DNA of 64,000 nt from RGIG8745 sp045576655. GTDB lineage: Bacteria; Bacteroidota; Bacteroidia; Bacteroidales; Bacteroidaceae. The stretch is from contig JAZNGW010000032.1 in the NCBI GenBank assembly GCA_045576655.1, forward strand, positions 1-64,000, given 5' to 3'. Below, in pieces: positions 8,606-16,590 of this stretch. Both the position numbers and the translations under genes were made by a program. Each line of letters begins with the position of its first letter. Positions within the stretch are counted from its first letter, which is position 1. The notes beneath the pieces are model-generated. The model did no database searches. It worked only from the letters and a program-made list of their open reading frames with translations, and had not been told where the DNA came from.

Positions 8606-9784
8606 TTACCTAGGAGCCCTCCTGTATACATATATTGCGATGAAAAGGAATACAATGTTTGGTATCCATACAGCCATAACTGGCGGAACATTCGCGTTGA
8701 TAGCAAATGTTGCAGATATGGTTTGAAACATAATATAAGCAAAGCTCAACGCTAAACCTATTCCTAGTGATATACCCATTCCGTTTTTGCGCTTACGTGC
8801 AGAAAGTCCTAATCCGATTGTTGTGAGAATGAAGGCTGCGAACGATGATGCTCCTCGTTTATAATACTCTACTTCAAATTCTTTGATGTTCGCAAATCCT
8901 CTTTGTTTCTGTTTGCGAATGTACTCGGCTAATTCAGGGGTGGTGAGTGTTTCTTGTTGGCCTTTTGTAATGAGGAAATCTTGTGGTTCCATTTTTATAA
9001 TAGAGTCCTGTTTCATGCCTTTTGTGATGATTTCACGTGCGCCGCGCAAGTCTCTAATTTGGAAATCACGTATTACCCAGTGATATGGTTCTTCTGATAA
9101 AGTGTCATATTGAATGGAGTAAGCCTGTAATTGAGATACTAGTTTTTTGTCTGTAAATTTATCCAATCTAAATCCATAACCAGTCTTTTCTCTGTCTTCA
9201 TATCTGCTAATATATGCTACAACTCCAGAGTCCACTTCTAATTGGACATTGCTTGTATATGTCGGTACATTGCGCCTTTTATAGGTGTTTTCAAATTTAA
9301 CTCGTTTTACGTTGCCTTTAGGGATGATGTAGGCTCCCAATCCATATGTTATGCAGCAAATAATAGCAGCAGAAATCATATATGGGCGCATCAACCGGGC
9401 AAAACTTACACCTGTAGACATCATTGCAATTATCTCCGAGTTTTCTGCTAATTTGGTCGTGAAAAAGATAACAGAGATGAATACGAATAACTGACTGAAT
9501 AGGTTAGAGTAATACGGTATAAAGTTTAGGTAATAATCAAATAATATGGCACTTATAGGCGCATTTCTTGACAAGAATTTGTCAATATTTTCATTGAAGT
9601 CAAAGACTACGGCGATAGAGATTATAAGTGCAATGGAAAAGAAGTATGTTCCGAGAAATTTCCCGATGATATACCTGTCGAGACGCGACACGGGATTGTG
9701 TGTGGCAAGAAAGTCCAGCATCTTCCCAAGTTTCTTGTTCTTGTTGCTTTCTTTCCCGGTTTTCATCTTTATTCTCTTAATCAT
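8606..9784 (-). CDS. LPS-export permease, LptF/LptG (YjgP/YjgQ) family
   Basis: A 392-residue inner-membrane protein. The signature NPVSRLDRYIIGKFLGTYFFS precedes transmembrane helix 1. Two more helices follow (to about residue 150), then a large periplasmic beta-jellyroll (about 170-300) and three C-terminal helices ending in VYRRAPR. This is the LptF/LptG topology of the LptB2FG ABC transporter, which extracts LPS from the inner membrane. Only one such permease is in the window; its partner should be elsewhere. The start may be internal (Met7 or Met22, MLDFLATHNPVSRLD), because the first 20 residues are merely basic. It is 23 bases after tgt. Confidence 0.88.
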   Translation of the reverse strand: MIKRIKMKTGKESNKNKKLGKMLDFLATHNPVSRLDRYIIGKFLGTYFFSIALIISIAVVFDFNENIDKFLSRNAPISAILFDYYLNFIPYYSNLFSQLFVFISVIFFTTKLAENSEIIAMMSTGVSFARLMRPYMISAAIICCITYGLGAYIIPKGNVKRVKFENTYKRRNVPTYTSNVQLEVDSGVVAYISRYEDREKTGYGFRLDKFTDKKLVSQLQAYSIQYDTLSEEPYHWVIRDFQIRDLRGAREIITKGMKQDSIIKMEPQDFLITKGQQETLTTPELAEYIRKQKQRGFANIKEFEVEYYKRGASSFAAFILTTIGLGLSARKRKNGMGISLGIGLALSFAYIMFQTISATFAINANVPPVMAVWIPNIVFLFIAIYVYRRAPR

Positions 9785-9807
9785 GGTTGAGTCTGTGTGG
9801 TATTTTG

Positions 9808-10938
9808 TTAAAGTCTTTGGCCGAGTTTCTCAATCATCTTATACTTCCAATTTGAAAAATCTCCGCCAATGATGTGTTTCCTTGCTTCACCTACAAGATA
9901 AAGATAGAATGCCAAATTGTGTATTGAGGCTATTTGCATGGCAAGAAGTTCTTTAGCCTTAAATAGATGGTGGAGGTATGCTTTTGAATATGCTGTGTCT
10001 ACGTATGAGTCGCCATCGGGATCAATGGGCGAGAAGTCCATTTCCCATTTTTTGTTGCGCATGTTAATCACTCCGTTTTTTGTGAATAACATGGCGTTGC
10101 GGCCGTTTCGGGTTGGCATCACGCAGTCGAACATGTCAACACCTCTTTCTATGGCTTCAAGGATGTTCTGTGGTGTACCTACACCCATGAGGTATCGAGG
10201 TTTGTCCTTGGGGAGGATGTCATTAACCACTTCAATCATTTCGTACATAACGTCTGTAGGTTCTCCTACAGCCAGACCTCCGATGGCGTTTCCGTCGGCA
10301 TTTTTGCTTGCTACATTTTCTGCAGCCTGCTTTCTGAGTTCGGGGAATGTACATCCTTGCACAATTGGAAATAGTGATTGCTCGTAACCGTATTTGGGCT
10401 CTGTCTCGTTAAATCTCTTTATGCACCTGTCGAGCCATCTCTCTGTAAGTCCGAGTGATTTCTTTGCATATTCGAAGTCGGAATCACCTGGAGGGCATTC
10501 GTCGAATGCCATCATTATGTCTGCTCCAATGGTGCGCTCTATGTCCATAACCTTTTCAGGAGTGAAGAGGTGTTTCGATCCGTCTATGTGTGACTGGAAA
10601 CGTGCGCCTTCCTCTGTGAGTTTTCTTATTCCGGCAAGTGAGAAAACTTGAAATCCTCCGCTGTCTGTAAGCATTGGACGGTCAAATCCGTTGAATTTGT
10701 GCAGACCTCCAGCCTTTTCTATTACCTCCAGTCCGGGGCGCAAATAAAGATGGTAGGTGTTGCCTAGTATTATTTGTGCCTTTATGTCGTCTTTCAGTTC
10801 GTGCTGGTGCACACCCTTTACGCTGCCAAGTGTACCTACTGGCATAAATATGGGTGTCTGTATTTGTCCGTGAGCGGTTGTTATAAGTCCCGCTCTTGCT
10901 TGTGTCTTAGAGTCGGTGTGTTGTAGTTCGAAGGTCAT
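9808..10938 (-). CDS. tgt: tRNA-guanine(34) transglycosylase (queuosine synthesis)
   Basis: A 376-residue protein that exchanges G34 for preQ1 in tRNAs with GUN anticodons. Visible motifs are TDSGGFQVFS with catalytic Asp92, DECPP (146-150), QGCTFPELR, GGLAVGEP and DCVMPTRNGRN with nucleophile Asp271. The normal zinc site CxCxxC is absent. The aligned positions are Gly309, Ser311 and Asp314 (segment IDPDGDSYVD), while the fourth ligand His340 remains (spacing identical to E. coli C302/C304/C307/H333). The substitution is in the DNA and is not a frameshift. The surrounding SKAYLHHLF fits the family. It begins two bases after the lon stop. Confidence 0.93.
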   Translation of the reverse strand: MTFELQHTDSKTQARAGLITTAHGQIQTPIFMPVGTLGSVKGVHQHELKDDIKAQIILGNTYHLYLRPGLEVIEKAGGLHKFNGFDRPMLTDSGGFQVFSLAGIRKLTEEGARFQSHIDGSKHLFTPEKVMDIERTIGADIMMAFDECPPGDSDFEYAKKSLGLTERWLDRCIKRFNETEPKYGYEQSLFPIVQGCTFPELRKQAAENVASKNADGNAIGGLAVGEPTDVMYEMIEVVNDILPKDKPRYLMGVGTPQNILEAIERGVDMFDCVMPTRNGRNAMLFTKNGVINMRNKKWEMDFSPIDPDGDSYVDTAYSKAYLHHLFKAKELLAMQIASIHNLAFYLYLVGEARKHIIGGDFSNWKYKMIEKLGQRL

Positions 10939-10940
10939 GT

Positions 10941-13415
10941 CTATTTGTTGTCTTTCTCCTCAATGGTGAAGTCTATCGGTTTTGCAACCTTTTCGTCCAT
11001 AAGTGCAATTGAGAGCACGTCCATCACGTTATCCACATAATGGAAGTTGACTCCTTCTACATACTTTGCGCTAATTTCCTTTATGTTTTTCTCATTTTCC
11101 TTGCAGAGCACAATGTCTTTGATGCCAGCTCGTTTTGCAGCCAATATCTTTTCTTTTATTCCACCTACAGGGAGCACTTTGCCTCTTAAGGTTATCTCGC
11201 CTGTCATTGCGATGTTAGGCTTTACTTTTCTTTGCGTCAGTGCTGACACGATTGATGTGCCTATTGTGATGCCTGCTGATGGACCGTCTTTAGGTACGGC
11301 GCCTTCTGGCACATGGATATGTATGTTCCAGTTGTCAAATATTCGGCTGTCTATATTCAGACTGTCTGCATGAGCTTTTATGTATTCGAGTGCAAGTACT
11401 GCCGATTCTTTCATTACGTCGCCAAGATTACCGGTGAGGGTCAGTTTTCCTGCTTTTCCCTTGCTCAGACTTGTTTCGACGAAGAGTATTTCGCCGCCTA
11501 CAGATGTCCATGCGAGTCCTGTTACAACTCCTGCATATTCGTTACCTTGATACTTGTCACGTGAAAATTCCTTGACTCCCAGGTATTCTTCGATGTCGTC
11601 AGGCTTAACCTCTCGTGTCGGCATATATGAGTTTTTAACATAGAAAAGAGCAATCTTTCGCAAGAGTTTGGTGATTTTCTTGTCAAGTTCTCTCACTCCT
11701 GATTCTCTTGTGTAGTTTTCTATGATGTGCTCAATGGTGGTTTTTGCTATCTTGATGTTAGTTTTCTTCAGACCGATGTTTTCCAATGCTTTAGGCACGA
11801 GGTGTTTGCGTGCAATCTCTATTTTCTCCTCGGTGAGGTAGCCACTCACTTCTATTAGTTCCATACGGTCAAGAAGTGGGGCAGGGATGTTTGAAATGTT
11901 GTTGGCTGTTGCAATGAACATTACTTTCGACAGGTCGTAGTCGATGTCGAGGTAATTGTCGTGGAACGCATTGTTTTGTTCTGGGTCGAGTACTTCCAGT
12001 AATGCAGACGATGGGTCGCCATGGGTTGTCATCTGTCCAACTTTGTCTATTTCGTCGAGGATAAACACTGGATTAGAACTTTTTGCTTTGAGGATGCTCT
12101 TGATGATGCGTCCTGGCATTGCTCCGATGTAGGTTTTTCTGTGTCCTCTGATTTCCGATTCGTCGTGCAGACCTCCCAGTGACATTCTTACATATTCTCT
12201 CTTCATTGCTTTTGCAATGCTCTTGCCTAGCGATGTCTTTCCGACTCCAGGAGGGCCGTAAAGGCATATTATTGGCGTTTTGAAGTCGCCTCTCATTTTA
12301 AGTACGGCAAGATGTTCGAGTATACGTTCTTTTACCTTTTCCATGCCGTAGTGGTCTTTGTTGAGCACTTTTTCGGCGTTAACGAGGTTTAGGTTGTCTG
12401 TGGTATATTCGCCCCAAGGGAGATTGAGCAGTGTGTCAAGGTAATTGTATTGAACTTGATAGTCTGGACTTTGCGGAGCAAGATGCTTTAGCTTGTCTAT
12501 CTCTTTCTTAAAAGCCATTCCAACTTCAGGACTCCATCTCTTTTCAAGGCTCCTGCTGTAGAAGTTTTCAATGTCATTATTGCTCGATTCGCCTAACTCT
12601 TCCTGTATGTTACGCATTTCCTGTTGCAAGAAGTACTCTCTTTGCTGCTTGTCCAGTTCCTCTCGAGTGCGCATTTGGATATTGGCCTTCAGCGTGGCAA
12701 ACTGGAATTCTCTGTTGAGTATTGACAGGAGTTTGTATGCTCTGTCTTTCAGATTGTTTAGTTCGAGCAACATGGCGCGTTCCCTGTTGTTTATAGGGAT
12801 GTTGGCGCATAAGTAGTTGATGAGGAATGTCTTGTTGGTTATATTCTTAATGGCGAATGCAGACTCGATGTTTGGCATGTCGCTTGAACGCATGAACTTG
12901 TCTGCCACGTCCTTGCATGCTTCTACGAGTGCGGTGAATTCTCTGTCACTTTTGCTTGGTGTCACCTCTTCTGCCTTCATTACATGCCCTGTGAGATATG
13001 CTCCGCTGTCGTCTATATCACAAAGTTCAACTCTGGAATATCCTTGCAGAAGTGCTGTGCGTGAACCGTCAGGCAGCACAAGTATTCGCATAACTTTGGC
13101 AAGTACACCAATGGTGTACAAATGCTTCAAGCCTGGTTCTTCGATATTATCGTCTTTTTGACAAAATACACCTATAAACTTCTTTTTTTTGTTTGCTTCG
13201 TTGAGCAATTTGAGAGAAGAGGCTCTTCCTATGTTTACTGGAAGCATTGTGCCAGGGAATAGCATCATATTGCGGAGTGGCAGGATAGGGACTTTATCTT
13301 CTCCAATCTCTACTTCAAAATATTTTTCATCTACTCCGTCAAAATCAGCAATGAGCGATATGCTTCCTTCGCGCGGAGTTTCTTCTACTATATCATCAAA
13401 CTTAAAGCCTTTCAT
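10941..13415 (-). CDS. lon: ATP-dependent protease La (Lon)
   Basis: An 824-residue Lon protease: N-terminal LON substrate domain (about 42-245), coiled-coil segment, AAA+ module with Walker A GPPGVGKTS (387-395) and Walker B VFILDEIDK, and a C-terminal protease domain. The catalytic Ser713 is in PKDGPSAG and Lys756 in GGIKEKILAA. Their spacing of 43 residues equals that of E. coli Ser679/Lys722. Lon degrades damaged and regulatory proteins in the cytoplasm. It is the first gene of the ten-gene minus-strand run. A candidate TAnnTTTG box lies about 95 bases upstream of its start. No heat-shock element was recognised. Confidence 0.97.
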   Translation of the reverse strand: MKGFKFDDIVEETPREGSISLIADFDGVDEKYFEVEIGEDKVPILPLRNMMLFPGTMLPVNIGRASSLKLLNEANKKKKFIGVFCQKDDNIEEPGLKHLYTIGVLAKVMRILVLPDGSRTALLQGYSRVELCDIDDSGAYLTGHVMKAEEVTPSKSDREFTALVEACKDVADKFMRSSDMPNIESAFAIKNITNKTFLINYLCANIPINNRERAMLLELNNLKDRAYKLLSILNREFQFATLKANIQMRTREELDKQQREYFLQQEMRNIQEELGESSNNDIENFYSRSLEKRWSPEVGMAFKKEIDKLKHLAPQSPDYQVQYNYLDTLLNLPWGEYTTDNLNLVNAEKVLNKDHYGMEKVKERILEHLAVLKMRGDFKTPIICLYGPPGVGKTSLGKSIAKAMKREYVRMSLGGLHDESEIRGHRKTYIGAMPGRIIKSILKAKSSNPVFILDEIDKVGQMTTHGDPSSALLEVLDPEQNNAFHDNYLDIDYDLSKVMFIATANNISNIPAPLLDRMELIEVSGYLTEEKIEIARKHLVPKALENIGLKKTNIKIAKTTIEHIIENYTRESGVRELDKKITKLLRKIALFYVKNSYMPTREVKPDDIEEYLGVKEFSRDKYQGNEYAGVVTGLAWTSVGGEILFVETSLSKGKAGKLTLTGNLGDVMKESAVLALEYIKAHADSLNIDSRIFDNWNIHIHVPEGAVPKDGPSAGITIGTSIVSALTQRKVKPNIAMTGEITLRGKVLPVGGIKEKILAAKRAGIKDIVLCKENEKNIKEISAKYVEGVNFHYVDNVMDVLSIALMDEKVAKPIDFTIEEKDNK

Positions 13416-13731
13416 AATTGTCTGTTAAATTGCTAGTCCTTTGCTCTTATTTTATGACATTTCGTTTTAAGTTAATGCCATTTATATACTATATGTGTAT
13501 AAAGCCTTGCAAATTTACGAAAAATAATGCAATCACTTGCAATTTTAGGATGTAACGGCTGTTTTTTTAGTTTTATTATCTTTGTCATGTAATTTAAAAC
13601 GTATAAAAGTTATTGGTGTGATATTAATTCATAAATTTGCATATACATAATGGGATATAATAAATCTCGTTTGTATTATGTTATTATAAAATGTGGAGCA
13701 TTTTGTGTGTCCATTTTATGAAATAATATAT
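13416..13731. promoter_or_regulatory. Divergent intergenic region between lon and glycosyltransferase
   Basis: This AT-rich gap of about 316 bases separates two divergent genes. For lon, CAAATTTA at 13510-13517 reads TAAATTTG on the minus strand, matching the Bacteroidetes -7 box TAnnTTTG; a TTG for the -33 box is not at ideal spacing. For the plus-strand glycosyltransferase, TAAATTTG at 13632-13639 is preceded by TTG at 13613-13615. That is close to the expected 19-20 base spacing. These are matches to a consensus, not mapped starts. Confidence 0.45.
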
Positions 13732-14547
13732 ATGTTAACAATTGATATACTTATTTGTACCATAGATGAGGGAATTCTAGATGTGCCTAAAGTTCTTTTG
13801 CCAACATGTGAGGGCGTTAACTATATAGTATCTATGCAGTGTAGCGATGAGAGTTTTAGGAGCGTTATACCAGATATATTGATGCGCGATGATGTAAAAC
13901 TCTCAATCATAGAAGGGAAGGGACTTTCTGCTAATAGGAATAATGCAATAGCGAATTCAAGTGCTGATATATGTGTGATAGCGGATGATGATGTGAGGTA
14001 CGATTTGGATACTTTGAATGTTCTGCGTGGCCTTTATTTAAGTCGTCCTGATGCTGATGTCATTATTTTGAAGGCTTCAGATGTAAATGGGATGCCGTTA
14101 AAGAATTATCCTAAGGACACTTTTTCCTTTCCTCAAGTGCCAAAAGGGTATTATCCAACATCTTTTGAGATTACTTTTCGCCGAAAGTCTGTTCAGGGCA
14201 TTTGTTTTGATACTCGTTTTGGACTAGGTTCTGAGTGTACAGCATATGGCGAAGAAGAAGTTTGGGTTAACTCTTTAGTAAGAAAAGGTGTTAAGGTTGT
14301 GTACGTGCCACTTACGTTTGTTGATACAACAGAATGTCCTAAAAGTGCTTTGGGATTAGCATTGAGTAAAAAGAAACAGTTTACAAAAGGAGCTGTACTA
14401 TATTATATATATGGTTGGACATCTGTATTGAGGTGTCTGAAATGTGCTTTTTTACTTTCGGATAATATTGCAACAGCATTTTCTTCTTTTGTGCAGATGA
14501 TGAAAGGTATATGTTACGTTATTAAAACTGGAGGAAGGAATGTGTGA
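13732..14547 (+). CDS. Glycosyltransferase family 2-like (GT-A) protein
   Basis: The start at 13732 (MLTIDILICTIDEGI, 271 residues) is preferred over 13693 because the GT-A fold begins with this beta strand. A nucleotide-binding Asp-rich motif VIADDDVRYDLDTL lies near residues 85-100, after a KGLSANRNNAIANS segment typical of family 2 enzymes (the R-N-x-A motif before DxD). Catalysis probably depends on the YGEEEVWVNSLV acidic cluster. It would transfer a sugar from a nucleotide-sugar to a surface glycan. The acceptor is unknown. It is 13 bases upstream of a second glycosyltransferase, probably in one operon. Confidence 0.72.
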   Translation: MLTIDILICTIDEGILDVPKVLLPTCEGVNYIVSMQCSDESFRSVIPDILMRDDVKLSIIEGKGLSANRNNAIANSSADICVIADDDVRYDLDTLNVLRGLYLSRPDADVIILKASDVNGMPLKNYPKDTFSFPQVPKGYYPTSFEITFRRKSVQGICFDTRFGLGSECTAYGEEEVWVNSLVRKGVKVVYVPLTFVDTTECPKSALGLALSKKKQFTKGAVLYYIYGWTSVLRCLKCAFLLSDNIATAFSSFVQMMKGICYVIKTGGRNV

Positions 14548-14560
14548 CTAAGATGTTTGT

Positions 14561-15496
14561 ATGAAAGATCTTGTTTCTATAATCGTACCGGTATTTAACA
14601 GGGAGAAGACTTTAGAGAGATTGTTTTCTTCTTTCAAACGGTTAGACTATTTTCCGCTTGAAATAATATTTGTTGACAACGGTTCATCTGATTCTTCATG
14701 GAGTCTTTGCGAGGATTTCCAAGCGGCAACATCTTCGGTTGATTTTCAAATCAAATTGATTAAGGAGGATGTAAGAGGTGCGTCAAGAGCACGTAATGCA
14801 GGACTTGCTATTGCTAATGGCACCTATGTTAGTTTTTTTGATTCGGACGACGAGATGTCACCTGATTTCATTTCATCCATGGTTAATGCTTTGAAGGCTG
14901 ATGCTTGTGCGGAAGTTGTGATTGCAAAGTCTAGAATGGTCTTTGAGAATGGTATGAGTAAAGTGAGGGCGGGGTGGATTAACGCTACTGTGGCAGATCA
15001 CATACTAACAAGCATGGTTTCAACTCAGTCATTTGTTTGTCGCCGTGATTTTCTTAATAGAATTGGAGGGTGGAATGATCAACTAGCAGTCTGGGTCGAT
15101 TATGAATTGGGGGTAAGAATATTGCTTTATGCCAAACGTATAGTTTGGATTGATAGAGTTTTTCATCGCATTCATCAGCATTCAGAAAGTATAACAGGAA
15201 CTTCCTATTCTGCTCGTTCTATGGCTATATTAAAGGCATTAGGCGTTATCACGGAGATTCTATATATGAATGCTCATGCCAATCATATATCGAATTTGAG
15301 GGCGTTGCATCTCAGAGAAAGGATTATATCAGGGCAGTTTATTCGTGAAGGGGATCGTGAAACTTCAAAGAAGGTTGACCAAATGGCGTGTGCAATAGAG
15401 GTTGGCAAGTTTACGTCTTTCTGGGGTGGATTCTTGCGTTGGTATGTATCTATAGGTGGCAGAGGCGCTTGGAGAATGGCTGTTAGTATTATATAG
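14561..15496 (+). CDS. Glycosyltransferase family 2 protein
   Basis: A 311-residue GT-A enzyme. It opens with VSIIVPVFNREKTLERLFSS, the family 2 N-terminal strand. SRARNAGLAIANGTYVSFFDSDDEMSP contains the sugar-nucleotide DxD (DSDD). The C-terminal third has a typical hydrophobic/aromatic helix. The acceptor is unknown; capsule, O-antigen or protein glycan synthesis are all possible. It overlaps by eight bases the 3' end of the convergent minus-strand glycosyltransferase gene, so the two transcripts run into each other. Confidence 0.83.
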   Translation: MKDLVSIIVPVFNREKTLERLFSSFKRLDYFPLEIIFVDNGSSDSSWSLCEDFQAATSSVDFQIKLIKEDVRGASRARNAGLAIANGTYVSFFDSDDEMSPDFISSMVNALKADACAEVVIAKSRMVFENGMSKVRAGWINATVADHILTSMVSTQSFVCRRDFLNRIGGWNDQLAVWVDYELGVRILLYAKRIVWIDRVFHRIHQHSESITGTSYSARSMAILKALGVITEILYMNAHANHISNLRALHLRERIISGQFIREGDRETSKKVDQMACAIEVGKFTSFWGGFLRWYVSIGGRGAWRMAVSII

Positions 15497-16589
15497 AATT
15501 CCAATATTTAACGTATTGCCGTGCCACCTTTATGTAGTGGTGGTGACGGTTAATGTATTCGATACTTTGTTCTGACATTTTTTGAAGGTCGTATTCTCCT
15601 GTTATGAGTTTTTCCATTTGCAGGAATACGTCATTTTCGTTTGGCTGCACATTCACTATGGGGCGTAGTTCCTTTTCGTTAAGGATGTCATAGTTTTCAG
15701 GTTCGCCTCCTCCCACAGTAACCAATCCTTTTGCCATAGCCAGTAATGGGTTCATTGATGGTGTGTAAGAATACAGCTGGTCAAGTATGACGTCGCTGCT
15801 GTTCATCAAGTGCTGGTAGGTGTTGTATGGTACAGACTCAACTTTGACAATTTCCATCTTGCCAGGGTATTTTGCTTTTAGTCTTTCAAGTGCATGAAGC
15901 ATTATGTTTGTACCCTTGTAGATACTTCTGCTTTTCTGTATTCCTATAAAGAATCTTATTCCCTCGTATTCGGGATGTGGTGTCTTGGGGGATATCTTGT
16001 CGACGTTTATAGGAAATGGAATGAAGCGTGTTTTGTTGGGGAAATGTGGTCTGTAGCAACAATCGTATTCATACAGTCCTGTAATTATTCCGTCGCAGTC
16101 GTTGGCAATGAATTTGTTGAGGCGTCCTTTCTCGCCTTTCAGCCAGTCTGCGATGAACTGTTTGTTGTGTTCTTCGTCTGCTCTGCTCTTGTTTCCTAAA
16201 TTGAAGTCAGAGTAGCGGAATGTAGTGCAGTCCAGCCCAGTCTTTACCCAATAATAATCCATGCCGAATGCACCCATGAATACTTTCTTATTGTAATTGC
16301 GCAGATATTTGTAGAATGGGTAGATTCGTTCGGCTTTGAATTCGAGAAACACGGGATTGATGATTTGCACTACATCATAGCCTTTCATTAGCGGAAGTTT
16401 GCCGATGACTTTTATGAGATATCTTAATGCGCCCAACTTGCCTGCAGGACGTGTTAGGTCTATGTCACGCTTGTAGTTTTTCCATCCGTCACCGTCGGAT
16501 ATGACACAAACATCATGTCCGAGGGCTCTGAGTCCCTCGGACAATGTCCAGTGTACGTTGCTGTATTCTCCAAGAAGGAGTATTTTCAT
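15489..16589 (-). CDS. Glycosyltransferase, GT-B type
   Basis: A 366-residue protein with the N-terminal motif MKILLLGEYSNVHWTLSEGLRALGHDV, a Rossmann strand with glycine-rich loop as in GT-B enzymes. The C-terminal half has RFFIGIQKSRSIYKGTNIMLHALERLKAKYP, then SSDVILDQLYSYTPSMNPLLAMAKGL and GGGEPENYD, which resembles the nucleotide-sugar site of family 4-like enzymes. Donor and acceptor are unknown. It starts one base after the GH97 stop, so the two genes are co-transcribed, joining glycan cleavage and glycan assembly genes in one operon. Confidence 0.72.
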   Translation of the reverse strand: MKILLLGEYSNVHWTLSEGLRALGHDVCVISDGDGWKNYKRDIDLTRPAGKLGALRYLIKVIGKLPLMKGYDVVQIINPVFLEFKAERIYPFYKYLRNYNKKVFMGAFGMDYYWVKTGLDCTTFRYSDFNLGNKSRADEEHNKQFIADWLKGEKGRLNKFIANDCDGIITGLYEYDCCYRPHFPNKTRFIPFPINVDKISPKTPHPEYEGIRFFIGIQKSRSIYKGTNIMLHALERLKAKYPGKMEIVKVESVPYNTYQHLMNSSDVILDQLYSYTPSMNPLLAMAKGLVTVGGGEPENYDILNEKELRPIVNVQPNENDVFLQMEKLITGEYDLQKMSEQSIEYINRHHHYIKVARQYVKYWNSI

Positions 16590-16590
16590 G

